From NCBI GenBank assembly GCA_037903475.1, contig JBAJFG010000172.1, positions 1,798,001 through 1,862,000 of the forward strand: 64,000 nt of DNA. The letters run 5' to 3'. Both the position numbers and the translations under genes were made by a program. Origin of the DNA: Ancylostoma caninum (taxonomy: Eukaryota > Nematoda > Chromadorea > Rhabditida > Ancylostomatidae). Each line of letters begins with the position of its first letter. Within the stretch, counting starts at the first letter, position 1. Below are positions 45,843-59,600 of the stretch, one piece after another. The notes under the pieces are model-generated. The model searched no databases and was not told where the DNA came from. It saw nothing but the letters and a program-made list of their open reading frames with translations.

Positions 45843-46436
45843 TTACAGTCCTTCTGCGCAATCGGTAGAAAGTTTTCGAGCGCGCTCTCTTTGCCTTTCA
45901 ATGTATTTTTTATGTTTTTGACCCCGTAGAAAGCTGCTTGTCCCATATAGCCTCTTCTTTGTAGAAAAGAGGACCCTGAGACGTGGTGGCTGATGACGGG
46001 GCCTTTCGTTTAAAAAATATGCGAAGAAAACAAAAAAAAACGACGACCATGCGAACAGAGATAGAACGTCAACGATTCCGAACAAAATAAAAGACTCCGT
46101 TATCAGCCACCACGTCCCAGGGTCCTCCTTAATAAAGGAAGAGGATACCTGGGAGAAGCAGCTTTCTACGGGGCCAAAAACAGATAAAAAATACATTGAA
46201 AGGCAAAGAAAAGTGACACGTGCAAAAAAGGATGCATGTGGGCCGTCCGATCAATATCGGTCAGCCGCAAGCCTCAACAGTCCAAAGTACTCCAAATAAT
46301 GAAGAAAACCAACGAAAAGCGCTTACCTTGGCCCAATAGTGAAGACAGGCGTCCTCGAACAGCTGATCGAGGACACCGGACCGCTGTTACCAGCGCTCGA
46401 AAACTTTCTACATACCGATTTAGCAGAAGGACTGTA
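45843..46436. repeat. foldback element of about 590 bp (family K)
   Basis: The outer arms GTCCTTCTGCGCAATCGGTA (45848) and TACCGATTTAGCAGAAGGAC (46411) are inverted, and so are GAAAGTTTTCGAGCGC and GCGCTCGAAAACTTTC. A second, longer inner pair links 45890-46005 (TGCCTTTCAATGTATTTTTT, CCGTAGAAAGCTGCTT, GGACCCTGAGACGTGGTGGC) with 46087-46206 (GCCACCACGTCCCAGGGTCC, AAGCAGCTTTCTACGGGG, AAAAAATACATTGAAAGGCA). The inner pair alone could form a stem of about 110 bp. Confidence 0.8.
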
Positions 46437-48209
46437 GGAGTCAAAATCCCTTCTGGATGTGAGTGCTGGTCTTTCCGCTGACAGACGTTGGATCCACGGA
46501 ACCGCTTGATTTGTGAAGACGACCAAGTAAAGATCACAAAGCAATTTTTTCTTCGGGGCTTTTGAATTTCCATTTTCTTCAAGCATCAACTTTTTTTATT
46601 ACTTCTCTTATGTTGATACATAGAACCTTCATTACCTTTCAACACTACATGCGTTTTTTTTGAGTTTTTTTACCCGTTTTCTACATGGGATTCCACCAAC
46701 TTTATTTCCTGCCAATTTGTACTCTAGCGAGCTTGAATGACTGTGAAAATGTTCTAGAGTTCGGTTTTGTTTTGATGTCGTACAGTATCTCTTGCTCTAT
46801 ATCTTTCAAATTCGAAGAGAATTGCTTGGAAACAAAGCTAGTTTTGGTGTCACAGACTGTACACCGGTGGCTACGACGAAGCAAAATGTTGCAGTAAGTT
46901 TTGAAAGTATTTCGTTTATGCAAATGTCATCAAGAGGATCTTTCATATTGTTTTCTTTTTTTCTTTTCTTCTTATGTCGTCGTTCAAAGTAATATGAGCT
47001 CACTTCCGAGACAGAGAAGATAAATTGTTGTCCTTATATTTACCTCATTTTGCTAATTTTTGCTTTTTCCAATTGAGAATCTATTATTAACCCGTCAACG
47101 GATTGCGAAGCAAAAATTTACCCCATTTTTGTGGCTTGTTTTTGGTGATCTAGTCTACTTACATAAATGCCGTGTAGTAGAATATTTACACAGTGCTGTC
47201 ATACAGCGTCTGTCACCTCATCTGCCAAGATGCTCCAGTGATGTCCGTTTGCCTTCTACTTACCCAACATCTTCGCTGAGACGACCTGACATCGGCCTTA
47301 GGCGTGGTATTGTATCAAAATCTGTATTGTCACAGAGCAAGCAACAAGGTGGTGTTTTTTCTTTGCTTATTCGATGCGTTCTCTTCAGGATGCCAGCGCC
47401 ACAAACTCGCAAACACATTCGTCTCTTGCTGTTGTGACGGAATGTCTCTCATATATTCGGTTTTAGGTACGTATTTCGGCCCGCCCAGAACAACGTATGT
47501 TAGTTGTGTTGCCCAGGCTGATTCTATCCCTGCCTACTGTTCAGTTGATAATCTTATTTTTTGACAGAAATAATATCTCAAAACAATAATTTATCTATTC
47601 CTCCAATGATTTCGCGAACAACTAGGTACTGTAGTGGTCACCCCAGGAGCTACAGGTCGTGGTAATTGCTTATTAGTTAATTGTTTTGTCTCGCCAACCT
47701 GTACGTGTATGTGTAAATCTATATATTTCTGTTCTATAATTAGAGCGTCTAAGGTGCATTTAATAAATAAATAAATAAATATATTCTTTCGCCTTATCGA
47801 AACTGTGTATCTTTGGAAGCCTGGTTATATTTCACAGTGAAAAAAAGCAGGATTTGAACCAAATTTCATTACGTACACGGCAAGAGTCGATAGAACTGCT
47901 GTATTTGTGTTTCACCGGGCAAGTTGCGAAGATGTCAGCGAAGGAGAGAACGCCGTATTCGAAGAGAGCGAGAAATGCAGACCGTGAATACAGGTACGAA
48001 TACTGAATTATCGTCGTTTTTGAAACGGACTACATTTGTGGAGGTGAGCGTCCACGATCGCCCCGCTCACTCGACTCATTATGTTGTTGTGTAGTAATAG
48101 CTAATCGTAACGATATTTACGACTTTTGAGATAGAACTAACAGTGGTTTGTAAGTAAATTAACTGGATGAAACAAAGGTAGGGATATAACAACACATGAT
48201 AATAATCAT
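46437..48209. other. spacer with possible retrotransposon 3' tail
   Basis: Ends of AATAAATAAATAAATAAAT (about 47760-47778) resemble a LINE tail like that at 25030, but no reverse-transcriptase sequence was recognised upstream. At 47932 a short plus-strand frame starts ATG (SAKERTPYSKRARNADREYR) and ends at a possible donor. It faintly resembles the SPK-gene start (KERQAYSRADE), but no partner exon was found. Confidence 0.4.
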
Positions 48210-48419
48210 TCATACAAAGGGAACCGGAGGGATCGAAATGTGATCAGACTTTAGTTGCAGTGAATCGCCTCCTTGTTTTTCAACGTCCGAACGTCTGTCA
48301 CCTTCAGAGTACTCCGAAGTTCGTGCAAAACTCCTATCGAGACGCTTCTTCCTCTGTTTAGAACAGTTGTCGAACTTCTGTATTTTGACGACTTTTAGCA
48401 TTGCAGCTTTGTTTTTCAT
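48210..48419 (-). other. possible terminal exon of an unidentified minus-strand gene
   Basis: An open frame of 69 codons, basic then acidic (KIQKFDNCSKQRKKRLDRSF, YSEGDRRSDVEKQ), ends at TGA (48210-48212), with possible acceptors just upstream (GAAATAG, GGCAG). A second candidate exon is at about 48592-48663 after TGTTTTCAG. The phase linking them is ambiguous. Confidence 0.3.
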
Positions 48420-49079
48420 TCTGCCTATTTCAAATCAGTGAAATCGCTCTTCGAAGACAATTTTTGTCCAGGAATAGAAGAAAAGTCTGAAAAGCTGTTT
48501 TGCTTGCTTTCTGCACCTAGCCGCGTCGCAGATAGCGCGGGCACATGCGTGTGTACGCGTACATAACGCACTATTGGTAACCATTATGTTTTCCGACTTT
48601 TGTTCCTTTGTGGTGTGCCAGGCGCCCGCATATTTATCCACAAACTTGGTTGCGACTGAAAACACTTGATATACTTCCAACTCTATGAATAGAAAATTTT
48701 TATACTTAGTCTGCATTGACAACAAGAACGGGAGATCGAGATATGTCTGCTAGATTAGTACCGAATACAAAGTGAATCGAGAAAACCGAAACATCGGATT
48801 TGTTTTGTAGACAACCGAGACGCTTAGTCAACAACAACGAGGACCCTACATCACTGAGTTCGAATTATGAAAGTCGAATGTGTCTATATAATCACGATAA
48901 ACGCTAAGGAGAAGAAAAACAGGTTCTACCTCCATTTATTCCAGAACTAGTTCCCCGAGGTGCTCTGCTAAGGAGTGGGACTAGTGCGAAAAGGAAGATA
49001 GACAATCAGGAAATTCTCAGGTAAAAGAAGTGACGAGGAGTGGGCAACACATCTAGCCGTACATAAACGTAGTGTATCA

Positions 49080-49405
49080 CCACCGAATCGTTTCCAAGAT
49101 TTTTACAGAGAATAATCTTCAGGAGACGCCGATCACAATGGTGTACTTGATTCCTTACGAAAAGTGCTAAAAAAATGTTTTTGTTCACCTTCCTTCGCGG
49201 AGAATTCGGAATACTCATTGAGACATTTGCCATGAAAGGCGCTAAAAAGGCGCGCCAACGGTTCACCCTTTCCTGAGCAGCTTTGTGGCAGATGTCTCAA
49301 TGGACAGCCCTAATTCCCCACTGAAAAATGGGCTAAAAGATGGATTTCTGCAATTTTGCAGGAAGTCGTGTGTACCATTATGAGCAGCGTCTGCTGGAGA
49401 TTCTT
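49080..49405. repeat. foldback element related to family M
   Basis: CTTCAGGAGACGCCGATCACAATGG at the left and CATTATGAGCAGCGTCTGCTGGAG at the right (quoted in part) are imperfect inverted copies, with similarity to the ends of 3716-3976. Confidence 0.45.
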
Positions 49406-49834
49406 TCAATATAATACATATAATGGTTAAAGTTAAAAAAAGGATGTTTCCGGAAAAAGGGAACTAGTCGAGGGTTTGTAGCTGCTACAATTGCTGCAGT
49501 AAGGAAAAATAAAAGGCACATGGGAGACATCGGAAGAGGCACAAAATCAGTGACATTACAGAGATAAATGGGTAACCAACACGGCACACGTCAATGGTTA
49601 GGAACAGATCTTATATGAGCAGTGCTCACAAAGGGCGGTCGTCCTGAATGTTTCTCGAAGGGGAATGTGGAGCCGGCTGCACTCCAGTGCAAGGCTGAGA
49701 ACGCCTTGTAAGATACATCAGAGAGAGCATAACCTTTTCAAAAAAAGGGGATTTTGTGATTGGAAAGGCACAATTGATTCTGTTTCTATTATATGTGCAA
49801 CGTCTTCTGGATCGAAATACTATCCTTATCAAAA

Positions 49835-49998
49835 AGATAGACGGATTGCGCGTGCGGTTTCATAGGGTCGCGGCTGCAGAATCGCGGCGGGACCTACTCG
49901 GCCCTTTCATTTGGAGCATACTCTTTCTGCATCCATAGTTCAGCTTCCGCCGCGTTTCTTCAGTCATGGGATTCGTCTACCATTCTGAAAAGGCCTGT
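49835..49998. repeat. family C element, copy 2
   Basis: CAAAAAGATAGACGGATTGC, then GCGTGCGGTTTCATAG and CGCGGCGGGACC match the inner element at 24107-24284. The right end GGATTCGTCTACCATTCTGA is degenerate. Confidence 0.6.
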
Positions 49999-50234
49999 AC
50001 ATGCTAAGCAAATTGTGCGAAAGGAAAAGTGCCTGAAAAATGTTGACTCTGATTTGGGTCTTCGGGCAACCCAGTCCCCGTAGAAGCTCAGGAAGTGGGA
50101 ACACCGCGGTTAGTACTGAATTTGCACGGAGTTTTCCACATGTGTATGTACATCATGAAAACCTTGATCAGACTTCATGCGACCTGGGCCGACACTAATA
50201 TCAGATGTGCATGAGGAGTTGAGCAGATACGTAC

Positions 50235-50442
50235 CATTTCAGCAATCAAAAGATCATAGAATTTTAAGCACTCTGAGAAAAACAAAGCAAAAAAAACGAG
50301 GAAGGGACTGAATTTCCGTTTTAACAGTTTCATTGACATGATTTGGTTTCCTGATACAAAAGTCATACATGCACTTCGAACTGGTGCACATTTCATGCCC
50401 ATCCCACATCAACCACGGTCTTTTCATGTAATCGTCGCTCAT
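50235..50442 (-). CDS. possible gene fragment, unknown function
   Basis: Two exons (50326-50442 and 50235-50270) join in phase across a 55-base intron. They read MSDDYMKRPWLMWDGHEMC, then TSSKCMYDFCIRKPNHVNET and CLKFYDLLIAEM, followed by a donor (GAAATG|GTACGT). An upstream acceptor (TGTCCTCAG at about 50471) would extend it. It lies just downstream of the STAT stop on the same strand. It could be the start of a separate gene running to about 48600 or 48210, or an alternative 3' part of STAT. Family not recognised. Confidence 0.4.
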
Positions 50443-50698
50443 TGCACGCGAGCCATGGTTTCCAGGAATACCTGAGGACACCCGTGGACCACCTTGCCTT
50501 TCAAAAGCAATATGCGTGAGCTTTACTACTCTTGAACTGTTTGTGCTAGTCCGCTGCGTTTTGATGAATTTAGTACACGCAATTCAATGCGATGATTATT
50601 GCTTCCAGGATAAATCTTATGAATTTTAGCACCGATGAGCATAACTTGTGCAAAATTACAAGAGTAGCCAGGCTGAATGCGCTGCCCAATCGTGGCCG

Positions 50699-53600
50699 CT
50701 ACCGATACTGTGGTGGTTGGTACACAGCAGACGGCTGATAGGGTTCCAGATTGTTGTAGCCGAGTATGCTCAGAACGTCCGCCGGTGATTTCCCGTGTAA
50801 TTTCATGAGATGATGGAGCTGAGCCGCGAATGGCGACGATGTGCTGCTTGCCATTGTCTGAAAAAGTAATATCTTGGAAGAAATTGGCGGCGTATTTTTG
50901 TCAGAGATGCAATAGAGGTGCTTATTCCTAAATATTTATGCGAAGTAGACCTGTACATGATTGGAGTAACCATTTAACGGTACCGTTGGTACTGTCGTTT
51001 CTGGAAACGTCTCCCGACAAGTTACAACAGCGATTCGCAGTGGGGTGAAGCTGAAAATGTGGTTTCTCAAAAATTTCAAGGAAACGTGTTGGTTATCATT
51101 ATGGAATAGGATCTTTAGTTCTTTACTGAAGCTCCCAACCAGCTGGTTCTTTTTCTTCCCCATTTTTATGAAAAATTCCTATTTGTGAGCGTAAAATGCG
51201 CTTGTGGGCGCAGGGCCTGGATGCATCATTGAGACTACCCATGGTAAACGTAATGACATACTCAAATTTACCCATCGCATGGCACCCATCAGCGTGTTTA
51301 CCCATATAATACCCACACTATACGCAGCTGCTACCCATCAGTAACCATAACCATGAGTGTGAGATTACTCATCCTTCCAGTGATGCATCCGGACCCAGAT
51401 TTATTCGCAGTCGTCGTCCAACCACGGTGTAGCGGCTGGTATCACCTCACGACCGCGTACCAGTACCGCCGCGACGCGGTTCCGCTACGGTGCTTACACA
51501 TCCTGACACGGACCACGTAAGCCCCAATCTGTCATGACACTCCTACTCCCTTCTTACCAGTTAGGATACAAGAGATTGGTGTTTGAAAGTGTCAGAATCA
51601 CGCGCTGGGAGTGCTTCGCAGTTGCAAAACGGTTCCATCAGCGAATAGGAGTGCAACAGGTAAAATTATGAATGTTACCATGCTTACTGGGGCAAATACA
51701 ATGATGAATATCCATTCGAAGCAACTAACACTTTTTCATAATATGCTTCATGTCAATATGTGCAATATTTCCAGCTAACCTCATTTCGCAGGTGGTGTCG
51801 AGTGGACCATTATGGGTGATATTCGATTGAACGTGCCGAGCTCTGTGCAGGTCAGCTCCAATCTTATACTTCTCCACTAGTTGAGCCACTGGGACCAGTG
51901 AGTGCTCAGCAGTCAGAACGTATTCGATCTAAATTCAACCAAAACGGAGAATCTGTTTCATTTTAATTGTATCGGAGGCTGGAAATTGCCTAAAAAAGGA
52001 GTGAGCTGACCTTCTCTGATTCAGCAATATCGGCCAGATATTCGAAAGCGCTCTTGGCTTGCAATTTCTTCAATTCTATCGGTTCCAAATGGACAATACC
52101 TCGCTCTCCTCTCGTTGATATGCAGATGCTTCCTGCAGGAAGAATAGATGGTTAAGCAAATCTCAGAGGTGGAAGAAAAATGTATTTTATTTATTCAAAA
52201 TTTGGTTATGTGCAGTTTATGTATATCCTTTTTTTTGGAAATTCCAGAATACGTTTCCATTCACCTCCGGCTATATATGAGATCCTAAGGTACATGACGG
52301 AGGATGGTTGTGCCAAAAGCATTTCATTAATCTGAAAAGGTCATAGATTATCCAATTTATCATCCATCAACCACGTAAAGTCATTGCCTCATTTATATCT
52401 GTTAATCCATGAAGGATGAAGTCATCCCAAAGCTGCTTCACGTTGGTGCGTGGGTCTTGGAAAATTTGGAGCACTTCCAAAATCCCTAAATGATCACATG
52501 TTATCTCATCGGCAGCAGATGTTCTAATATTTTTTCCTTTAAATACTAGGTTCTATGGGTTTTCTGTGATATTATAGAACAAAAATACCTCGCCAAATGG
52601 AGAATCGTAGATTGTTTTGATCGCAATCATATCGCAAATGTGGACACAAAACGTTTTTGAATGTGAGCAGTGGTTCTTCGCCTGAAGACGTTCTATCTCA
52701 AAGGAAAAAAAACAACGTAGTCGAGGATATGCACACGATCTAGGACGTTACTCAGACCTACTCACCTTCAGCGGTGCTATACTCGCGGCAATCCTCACAT
52801 TCCATTTTCTCCTTCATCAGTTGGAAGTCCACGTCGCTTAGCGGTCGCTTGACCTCGGCATTCACGGTGAAGTACGCTTGGTAGAGCTGTTTGAAGCGTG
52901 ACCACTTGATACCTGAGCTACGAGATCGTCTTGCATTGTTCCTGTATACTAAATTCAACTACCCAAGTGTAAGGTCTGGAGCGTAAGAAAAGTCCAAAAT
53001 GGAAATTGAGCTCATTTCCCAATATCCATAATGTTAACCCATTTATTCATGAATACTTTTGCTTTTATTCTTGAATACTTTTACTAATAGTCGCTAGATG
53101 TCAACATAATTTTTTTTTCTGTGAGTAGCACCGTGAATGGAGCAGATACTTGCTCATAAATTCACAGAATGATTCAATCATCTCAAATGTCCGGAATCGT
53201 CACTCATATTTTTGTATTCGCTAAAGTTTTTGTTTTTGTGTCGAGGAAGTTATAATAACATTCGTTTCGTGCACTATCCTTGTACGAAAACTAATCAGTG
53301 TAATAAGTTTCTCCCTGCACTCATCAATAAGATAGAAGAAACTTCTAGAATATGTAAATTGTTAAATTTGACATGTTTTTTGCATAAAATTAGAATTCTC
53401 GTCATATAAATTGTGAGAGTAGAAAATACTGTAGAAAACATAGCAACTTTATTTTGATGCCAAAATATTAACATTTATGTAAAATAGTCTTGTATAGATA
53501 ATTATAGAAATATAATCTATTACATGTCTATATGTGACCAATTAATAATGTTCGAAATAAATGAATGAGGTGCAAATAATATGCGAAAAATAATGTCATC

Positions 53601-56600
53601 ATAAGATAGTGATTACGATATGAGACAACTAGAATTATTCTAAATGAAGCATAGTTCATTTTATTTTCTTGCCTGTTGGTTCATTGTCGGCGTGTTATAT
53701 ATATGCTCAAGAAAATGGACTCCGACGCGGACAGGTAAGCAGTTCTTACTCCCTTGACGTACACATCAAAAAGTAAAATGAACCCACGGTTGGCACCAGC
53801 CTACGTTTATGTATTTTAGCATGTCACCTCAGGTACCTCTACCTACCGGTCTCACTCCAGTTGAAGATAAGCCCGTCCAACGTGCTCGTACCATAGAGCC
53901 AGAAACATGTTGCAGTGTATGAGCTCATCATACGTTGTACTTGACAGTCCTAGAGGCGTAGCAGCGTGATAACAGAGGAACAGTAGGTGTGTATAATGGT
54001 CTCTAATTTCCGAGCATTTTATAGAAGATGTGTGCGAACCTGATTGCGCCTTGTAGCGATTGTGAATGGTAGGGAGAGCGACCGCACGTAAGAAAGTCCT
54101 CCAGATGGTGAGAATATAGTGGCTCGGATATAAAAGTAGAACACTGGCCGTTTCCCTACTTGGCCGGCTCGATTATCCAGTAGTACGGTGTCCTAGAAAT
54201 CAACAAGTTCATAAATTCAAAAGAAAATCATAAATTCATAATGACACTTGACCTCTATACTGTCAAAGAAGTTAATGCTTTTTTTTGAAATTTTGAATTT
54301 CTTTGAGAGGCGAGAAATTTGTGGTCGACGGGGACAGTGATTTTGTATGACGGATGTCTGGGATGACTCGTTCATCGCAGGTAAGCTCCACCCTTGCAGT
54401 TCAGCTCCGCCTACTAGGTTTTTTCCGAGTCATTTGAATTCTCATTGTCGGTTTAGTCCGCTTTTCGTTAGCTATGCTTTCACTATTCGCTTTCTTTAAC
54501 GTCACTAGCCAAGTTCAGCATTTCTGATGGCTAAAAAAAGTCTGAAAATTACCTTTTGCCTCGTGGTGCAAAGTAGGTGCGGATACGTGGCTTGCCAGGT
54601 GCATAGTTTATCGCTGTATGATGGCGTCAACATCACGGACTCCTTACTGTTGACGTCCGATTTTTTATGAGCCGTGTTGCCTCCCTCTGAAAAAGAAGGT
54701 TAGCGTTATCAAGTTTCCATTCCTAGTTTAGCCTTTGCAAATCAGGGTCTGGATGGCATTCATCAAACCGTAAAGGTTTATCACGGATATGAGACCCTAA
54801 GTTAAAGCTGGAAGTAAATGTTGACATGGCATTCATGAAGCATTCATACTGGAACTCAATAAATGCACAAACTATTTTGTAACCTAATATTTTTCAGTAG
54901 CTTTTTTACATTCGTTTTGGAGGGTAGTATTGTGCCCTTGGCACTTTGTAGTGGAAATAAATAAATATTCAATATTATGAGAAAAAAATGACTGGGGCAC
55001 TTTGTCTAGCTCCAACATTCAAAATTACCAGCGTTTGCAGTCGCATTGTTCCGTTTCACACCACTAGTAGGTTTCATAGCGAGGAGAGCAGCCGAAGGGA
55101 AGTTCCCCGGTATATGTGGAGAGAACGTCCCGTCTCGAACCTTGTTCATTTGTATCTAGGTAACGAGTAACTATTCTGAAGTCAGCATGTATAAATATAG
55201 TTTGTGCTTATACTCACCTGAACCGCTTGCGCTGTTTCTTCGCTGACGATCTGCACGTCGAACTGCTTGTAGGTGACAGCATGCGCAAGGCTGTCACAGT
55301 TGAACGGAAATAGATTATTAGTGACTAAAATAGCGTTAATGGATGGCTCGGCAGCGAACAGGCAATCGGCGACCAACTGATCGACGGTCAAGTAGACGAC
55401 GTCGAGCAAACCGCGGACTGGATCGCTCATCGAGTACGGGAATTTACACTGCAGCTCGAAACGGAATCCCTGAACTGCCACCGTCTTATTCATTAATAAA
55501 CTTTTTAATGTTATGGGAGGGTTTTATGATAAAAAAATGTAAAATTTATATAGGAATGTTGCCTATTTGCCCGTTTCGTTCCCTTACCATATACGGTAAA
55601 TAGGTTTGAGAAATAGGTCCTCCCGGAAACTCGTCAGTACGGCGAGGAGGACCTACCTTTGTGTAGTGTGAAAATAGGAACATGGTGGTGGTGTCCAATG
55701 GATTTTACGTTTGGGAAATGATCACCTGCAGTCTGGAAGCAAGAATGCCGAGGGTGTAGAGCAATGAAGTGTAGTACGACGTGGCGGCACCGAGTTTCTC
55801 CTCAGGAATTTCGCGGACATTCGCCATACGATCCAGCTGAGCAGCGCGTAACGACGAGAAGATTGACGTGGAATGCGATCTGCAGAGTTCACGGAACGCT
55901 TCCACGCATGGTCGCAGCTGCAATCACTGCTTGGAAAACAGAAAAATTTCGACCACTTAACCACCTGTGAAACTTTGTAAGAGCAGAATTTACCTGCGCA
56001 TCTGCAAATGCGGCTATGGCGGAGTCGAGCGTTGGGAGAGGAGTGTCGAGTTGCGAGTACAGATCATGTAATGTGGTTAGCGTAGGTGCCAGGAACTATA
56101 AACAAGGGCTATTCGCCATTACAAAAAGAGCACTATTCCACATGTGGGACGCCAAGATTTTAAAATTCGAAGACTAGTTGATAACAAACTTCGGAACCGA
56201 CAATTTGCTGGCAAGAAAGGGTGAAAACAAGTTGTTAACAACATGCGTCGTGGCGTGGCGAGCAAATTTCAGATGGGATCAGAAAATGGCTCGCCAAATG
56301 TTTGTCAGCAAATTATTCTAGGGGTTCTGGGAAACCAAAAAATTGTACTACTTCAAAAATCGAGTAAATGTTTCGAATATATGAATAAAATTGACTTCAA
56401 AAATCGAATAAAAATGGATATTGTTGAGCAAAGACCTTACACCGTAGAACTGCACCCATCGATAGTCATTTTCTAACATCGTAGGAGGTGGTCGAACTGG
56501 TCGAGCCTGAACGAGTAGCTTTACATCTTGCATAGAAACGTTAGAAATAAGAGGGTATGAGGAAAAGGAAAAGAAAAAAAAAGAAGCGTAAACGTAATAC

Positions 56601-59600
56601 CTTGTTAATGAGATCGAAAAGCTTGATGTTGAGCCGCTTGGTCAGTTGCTGTTCCTCGTGGTCAACATGGCGAGGATCTATGAATCGTGAGGTGAGCCGC
56701 GAAATCACCGACAGCAAAGACCACGTCAATCGCGTCCATTCAATCGTAAACGTGGAGGTGACTGCTTCATTATCGAGATCTGAAGTCATGTGATATTTTC
56801 TGGATAAGGGGCTGGTAAAGCATGAATGCTCACTCACTTTCGATCCGCTTCTCATAAACACAAAACAGCTGATTCAGCAGAGTCTTCACAGGATCGTCGG
56901 TAGTGTCGACGGTTTTTCTCACTCCGTGGAGAGCACACAGCTGCAATTTGAAAATGTGATGTACAGTGGACGGCAATGGCGATGGCCCATCTGCGGCTTC
57001 GAGAAGAACGCTGCGCAACCGCACCGCGCGCGCTGGGATCGGTGTCGTCTGCAGCCGGAATGCTATTTCTATGCTTTTTTCTTCTCGATTTGGTCAAAAA
57101 TCGCGGTTGCGCAACGTCCTTCTCTAGGCCGCAGATGGGCCAACGTCACTGACGTCAGCTGTAGCTTGAAATCGGGTAGAAAAACTGCTAGAAATAGCAT
57201 AACAGCAGCAGAAAACATCGGGTTACGGCACGCGCGGCGCGGTTGCGCAACGTCCTTCTCTAGGCCGCAGATGGGCCAACGTCACTGACGTCAGCTGTAT
57301 TTTCTTATAAGCATCGAACGGTGAACACCGCTTTTTCTGAGTTATTATACATATGACTAGCAGAACTCCTGAATAGTGAATGGTTTTTAGTTTTATAGAA
57401 TAATTCACCCATTCTATCTTTATTGGAATATATTTACTGCGCGAATGTTTGGTTTACATAAGCAAGCTTTAAAAATTCCTTTAAAATCCCTTATTGCATT
57501 TCAAATCGTGGCATTCCGGAGAGGCTTACAGCGAATACGCTTAAAAGATGACGTCAGCCGGGGACGTGAATTTCTGGCAAGTGGCTTCTTTTTCTGAGTT
57601 TCAGGACAAAAAAGAGGCGAATTTCTACTTAGGAAATCTAGAAACCGTGTTCTGTATCCAATTTTAAAACCATAATGAAATTTTAAATCTATAAAAGCAA
57701 TCTTTAGAAAACTTATTTACCCATTTATTGAAAATAAACTATACTAAACTAAAGTCTCTATAGATTAGAATTTTTAATTTTGAAAATTACCATATCCACT
57801 TAATAACAACAAAACAAAAGCCACCCTAGCATACTCAACATTATAACCACTAACCAACTCACTTTCGCCTTCAGCAAAATCAAAAAATCAAAATCATCAA
57901 AATCAATCAATGTTTTGCATGGATAGGCATGGGTTTTGCATGGATCTGACTATTGCTGGTATAGGACTATTGATTTTGGAAAAAAAAACGCTGTGTTTTG
58001 CACGAATATGCATGTCTTAATCGTGGGATTTGCATTTTTCAAAATCATATGGAACACCGTTCCTAGTTTCCCTAAGTAAGTTTTTTTTGTAGAGAATCAA
58101 ACTTACAGCCGTAGTTCTGGAATCGAGATTGATGGATATTTTCAAAAGTTTGAGTAGTACTGTCATTTTCAGCGAGAGAAGTTCAAGGACAGAAAGGGCA
58201 ACAATCGCACACTTGCCGCTACTTCGAGTGATGAAATTCGCTTGAACACATAAGGATTCGAAAAGTGATGGGATGAAAAGTGGAATGAAACATAGACCAT
58301 GAGACTGTACTGTAATTTCACTTTATAACGTTATTCTGGAAAAAAATGTCTTATAAGAAATAGCCTTTCACCTCTCACACCTTTTCCCTTTAAGGAACGC
58401 TACCATCAGATGCACACGATTTTAGGAAACACGATTTTTTCCAGTTTTTTATGTATCCATGAAACCCCAGGAAAAAATTTCACCATCCACCACCGTGTCC
58501 ACTCAGAGTACACGAAGCGCCGCGTACAGCGTAATGCACTTAGTGGCCAGAATAACCGAACTGTAGTCGCCTAATCCACGGCGACGTGCCGCTGTGCACG
58601 ACACATGTCATGCTTATCACCGCTCTCTTCAAGACTATTTTATGACGCTTGCAACTGTGCGGATAGGCACCAGTGCCTGTTACAGGCCTAACGGATCCCG
58701 TGGCGAAATTCCATAGTGTATCCAAGAAATTAGTGGACTGTTCAGTTCCTCATTGCGTTTATCCCAAGTAGGGGGGGGGAGGCGAGAAGAGGAAGGAGAG
58801 AGTCCTTTTTTAAGGAAAATAAGTACAGCAAAATCAGCAGAGTTGTTCTTGGCAAGTTTTTACCAAAAAAAAAGACATCACCTACATCACATCATCAAAC
58901 TGGACTACGAAGAATTTTAAAAAATTACAAAGACATGAAAAAAACTATTTCATTCATGCTTATACGAATTCTGAGGTGTTTGTATTTTGACCACAAATGC
59001 GACCTCATTCTCTTATTCAGCTGGATTCGTGAAGGTACTAATGCCACGTTCAATAAAGTTCAAAACATGCAAGAAATCAAAGTAAACAGTAGAGGGTAAC
59101 ATAGTAACATAGACCCCATCGAATCCTGCGACCACCAGATATACGCCGACCCCGGCAGAGCAGAAAAAATCCACAGGGAAGTACAAAACATCGGTAAAAT
59201 CGAAATTCGCAATCATGGATAACCCATTCATTATTCCAGAACCCGGATGCGTTACAGCAAAGATGGGTAGTTTCACACCCATGGGTAGCAGCTGGATATA
59301 GACGACAGCAGTATGAATGAATGTGTTGAGCAGTGCCAGGTAAAGGATGGAGGTAAATTTGGACACCTTGATACGCTCATCATGGGTAATCTCAATGATA
59401 TAACCGGGCAGAGAAATAAATCTGTAAATATCAAATGAAAAAATTGCCTATCGCGTATTTCGTCGCGATGTTTTCGCATACAAACTGATCCTATAATTAC
59501 CTGAAAGATACTGAGCCTTATCAGCATCATCTATGGAATGGAAGGAAAAACCCAGAATAACAAATAAATGTCAGAAGAGATGTCATATGATGGAGAGAAG

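Noticed and set aside
47840..47860. GGTTCAAATCC box on the minus strand
   Set aside because: It looks like a tRNA B box, but the flanking bases do not form a T-stem and no A box is in range.
59013..59366. 117-codon minus-strand frame
   Set aside because: Most of it lies in a family A MITE within STAT intron 1.
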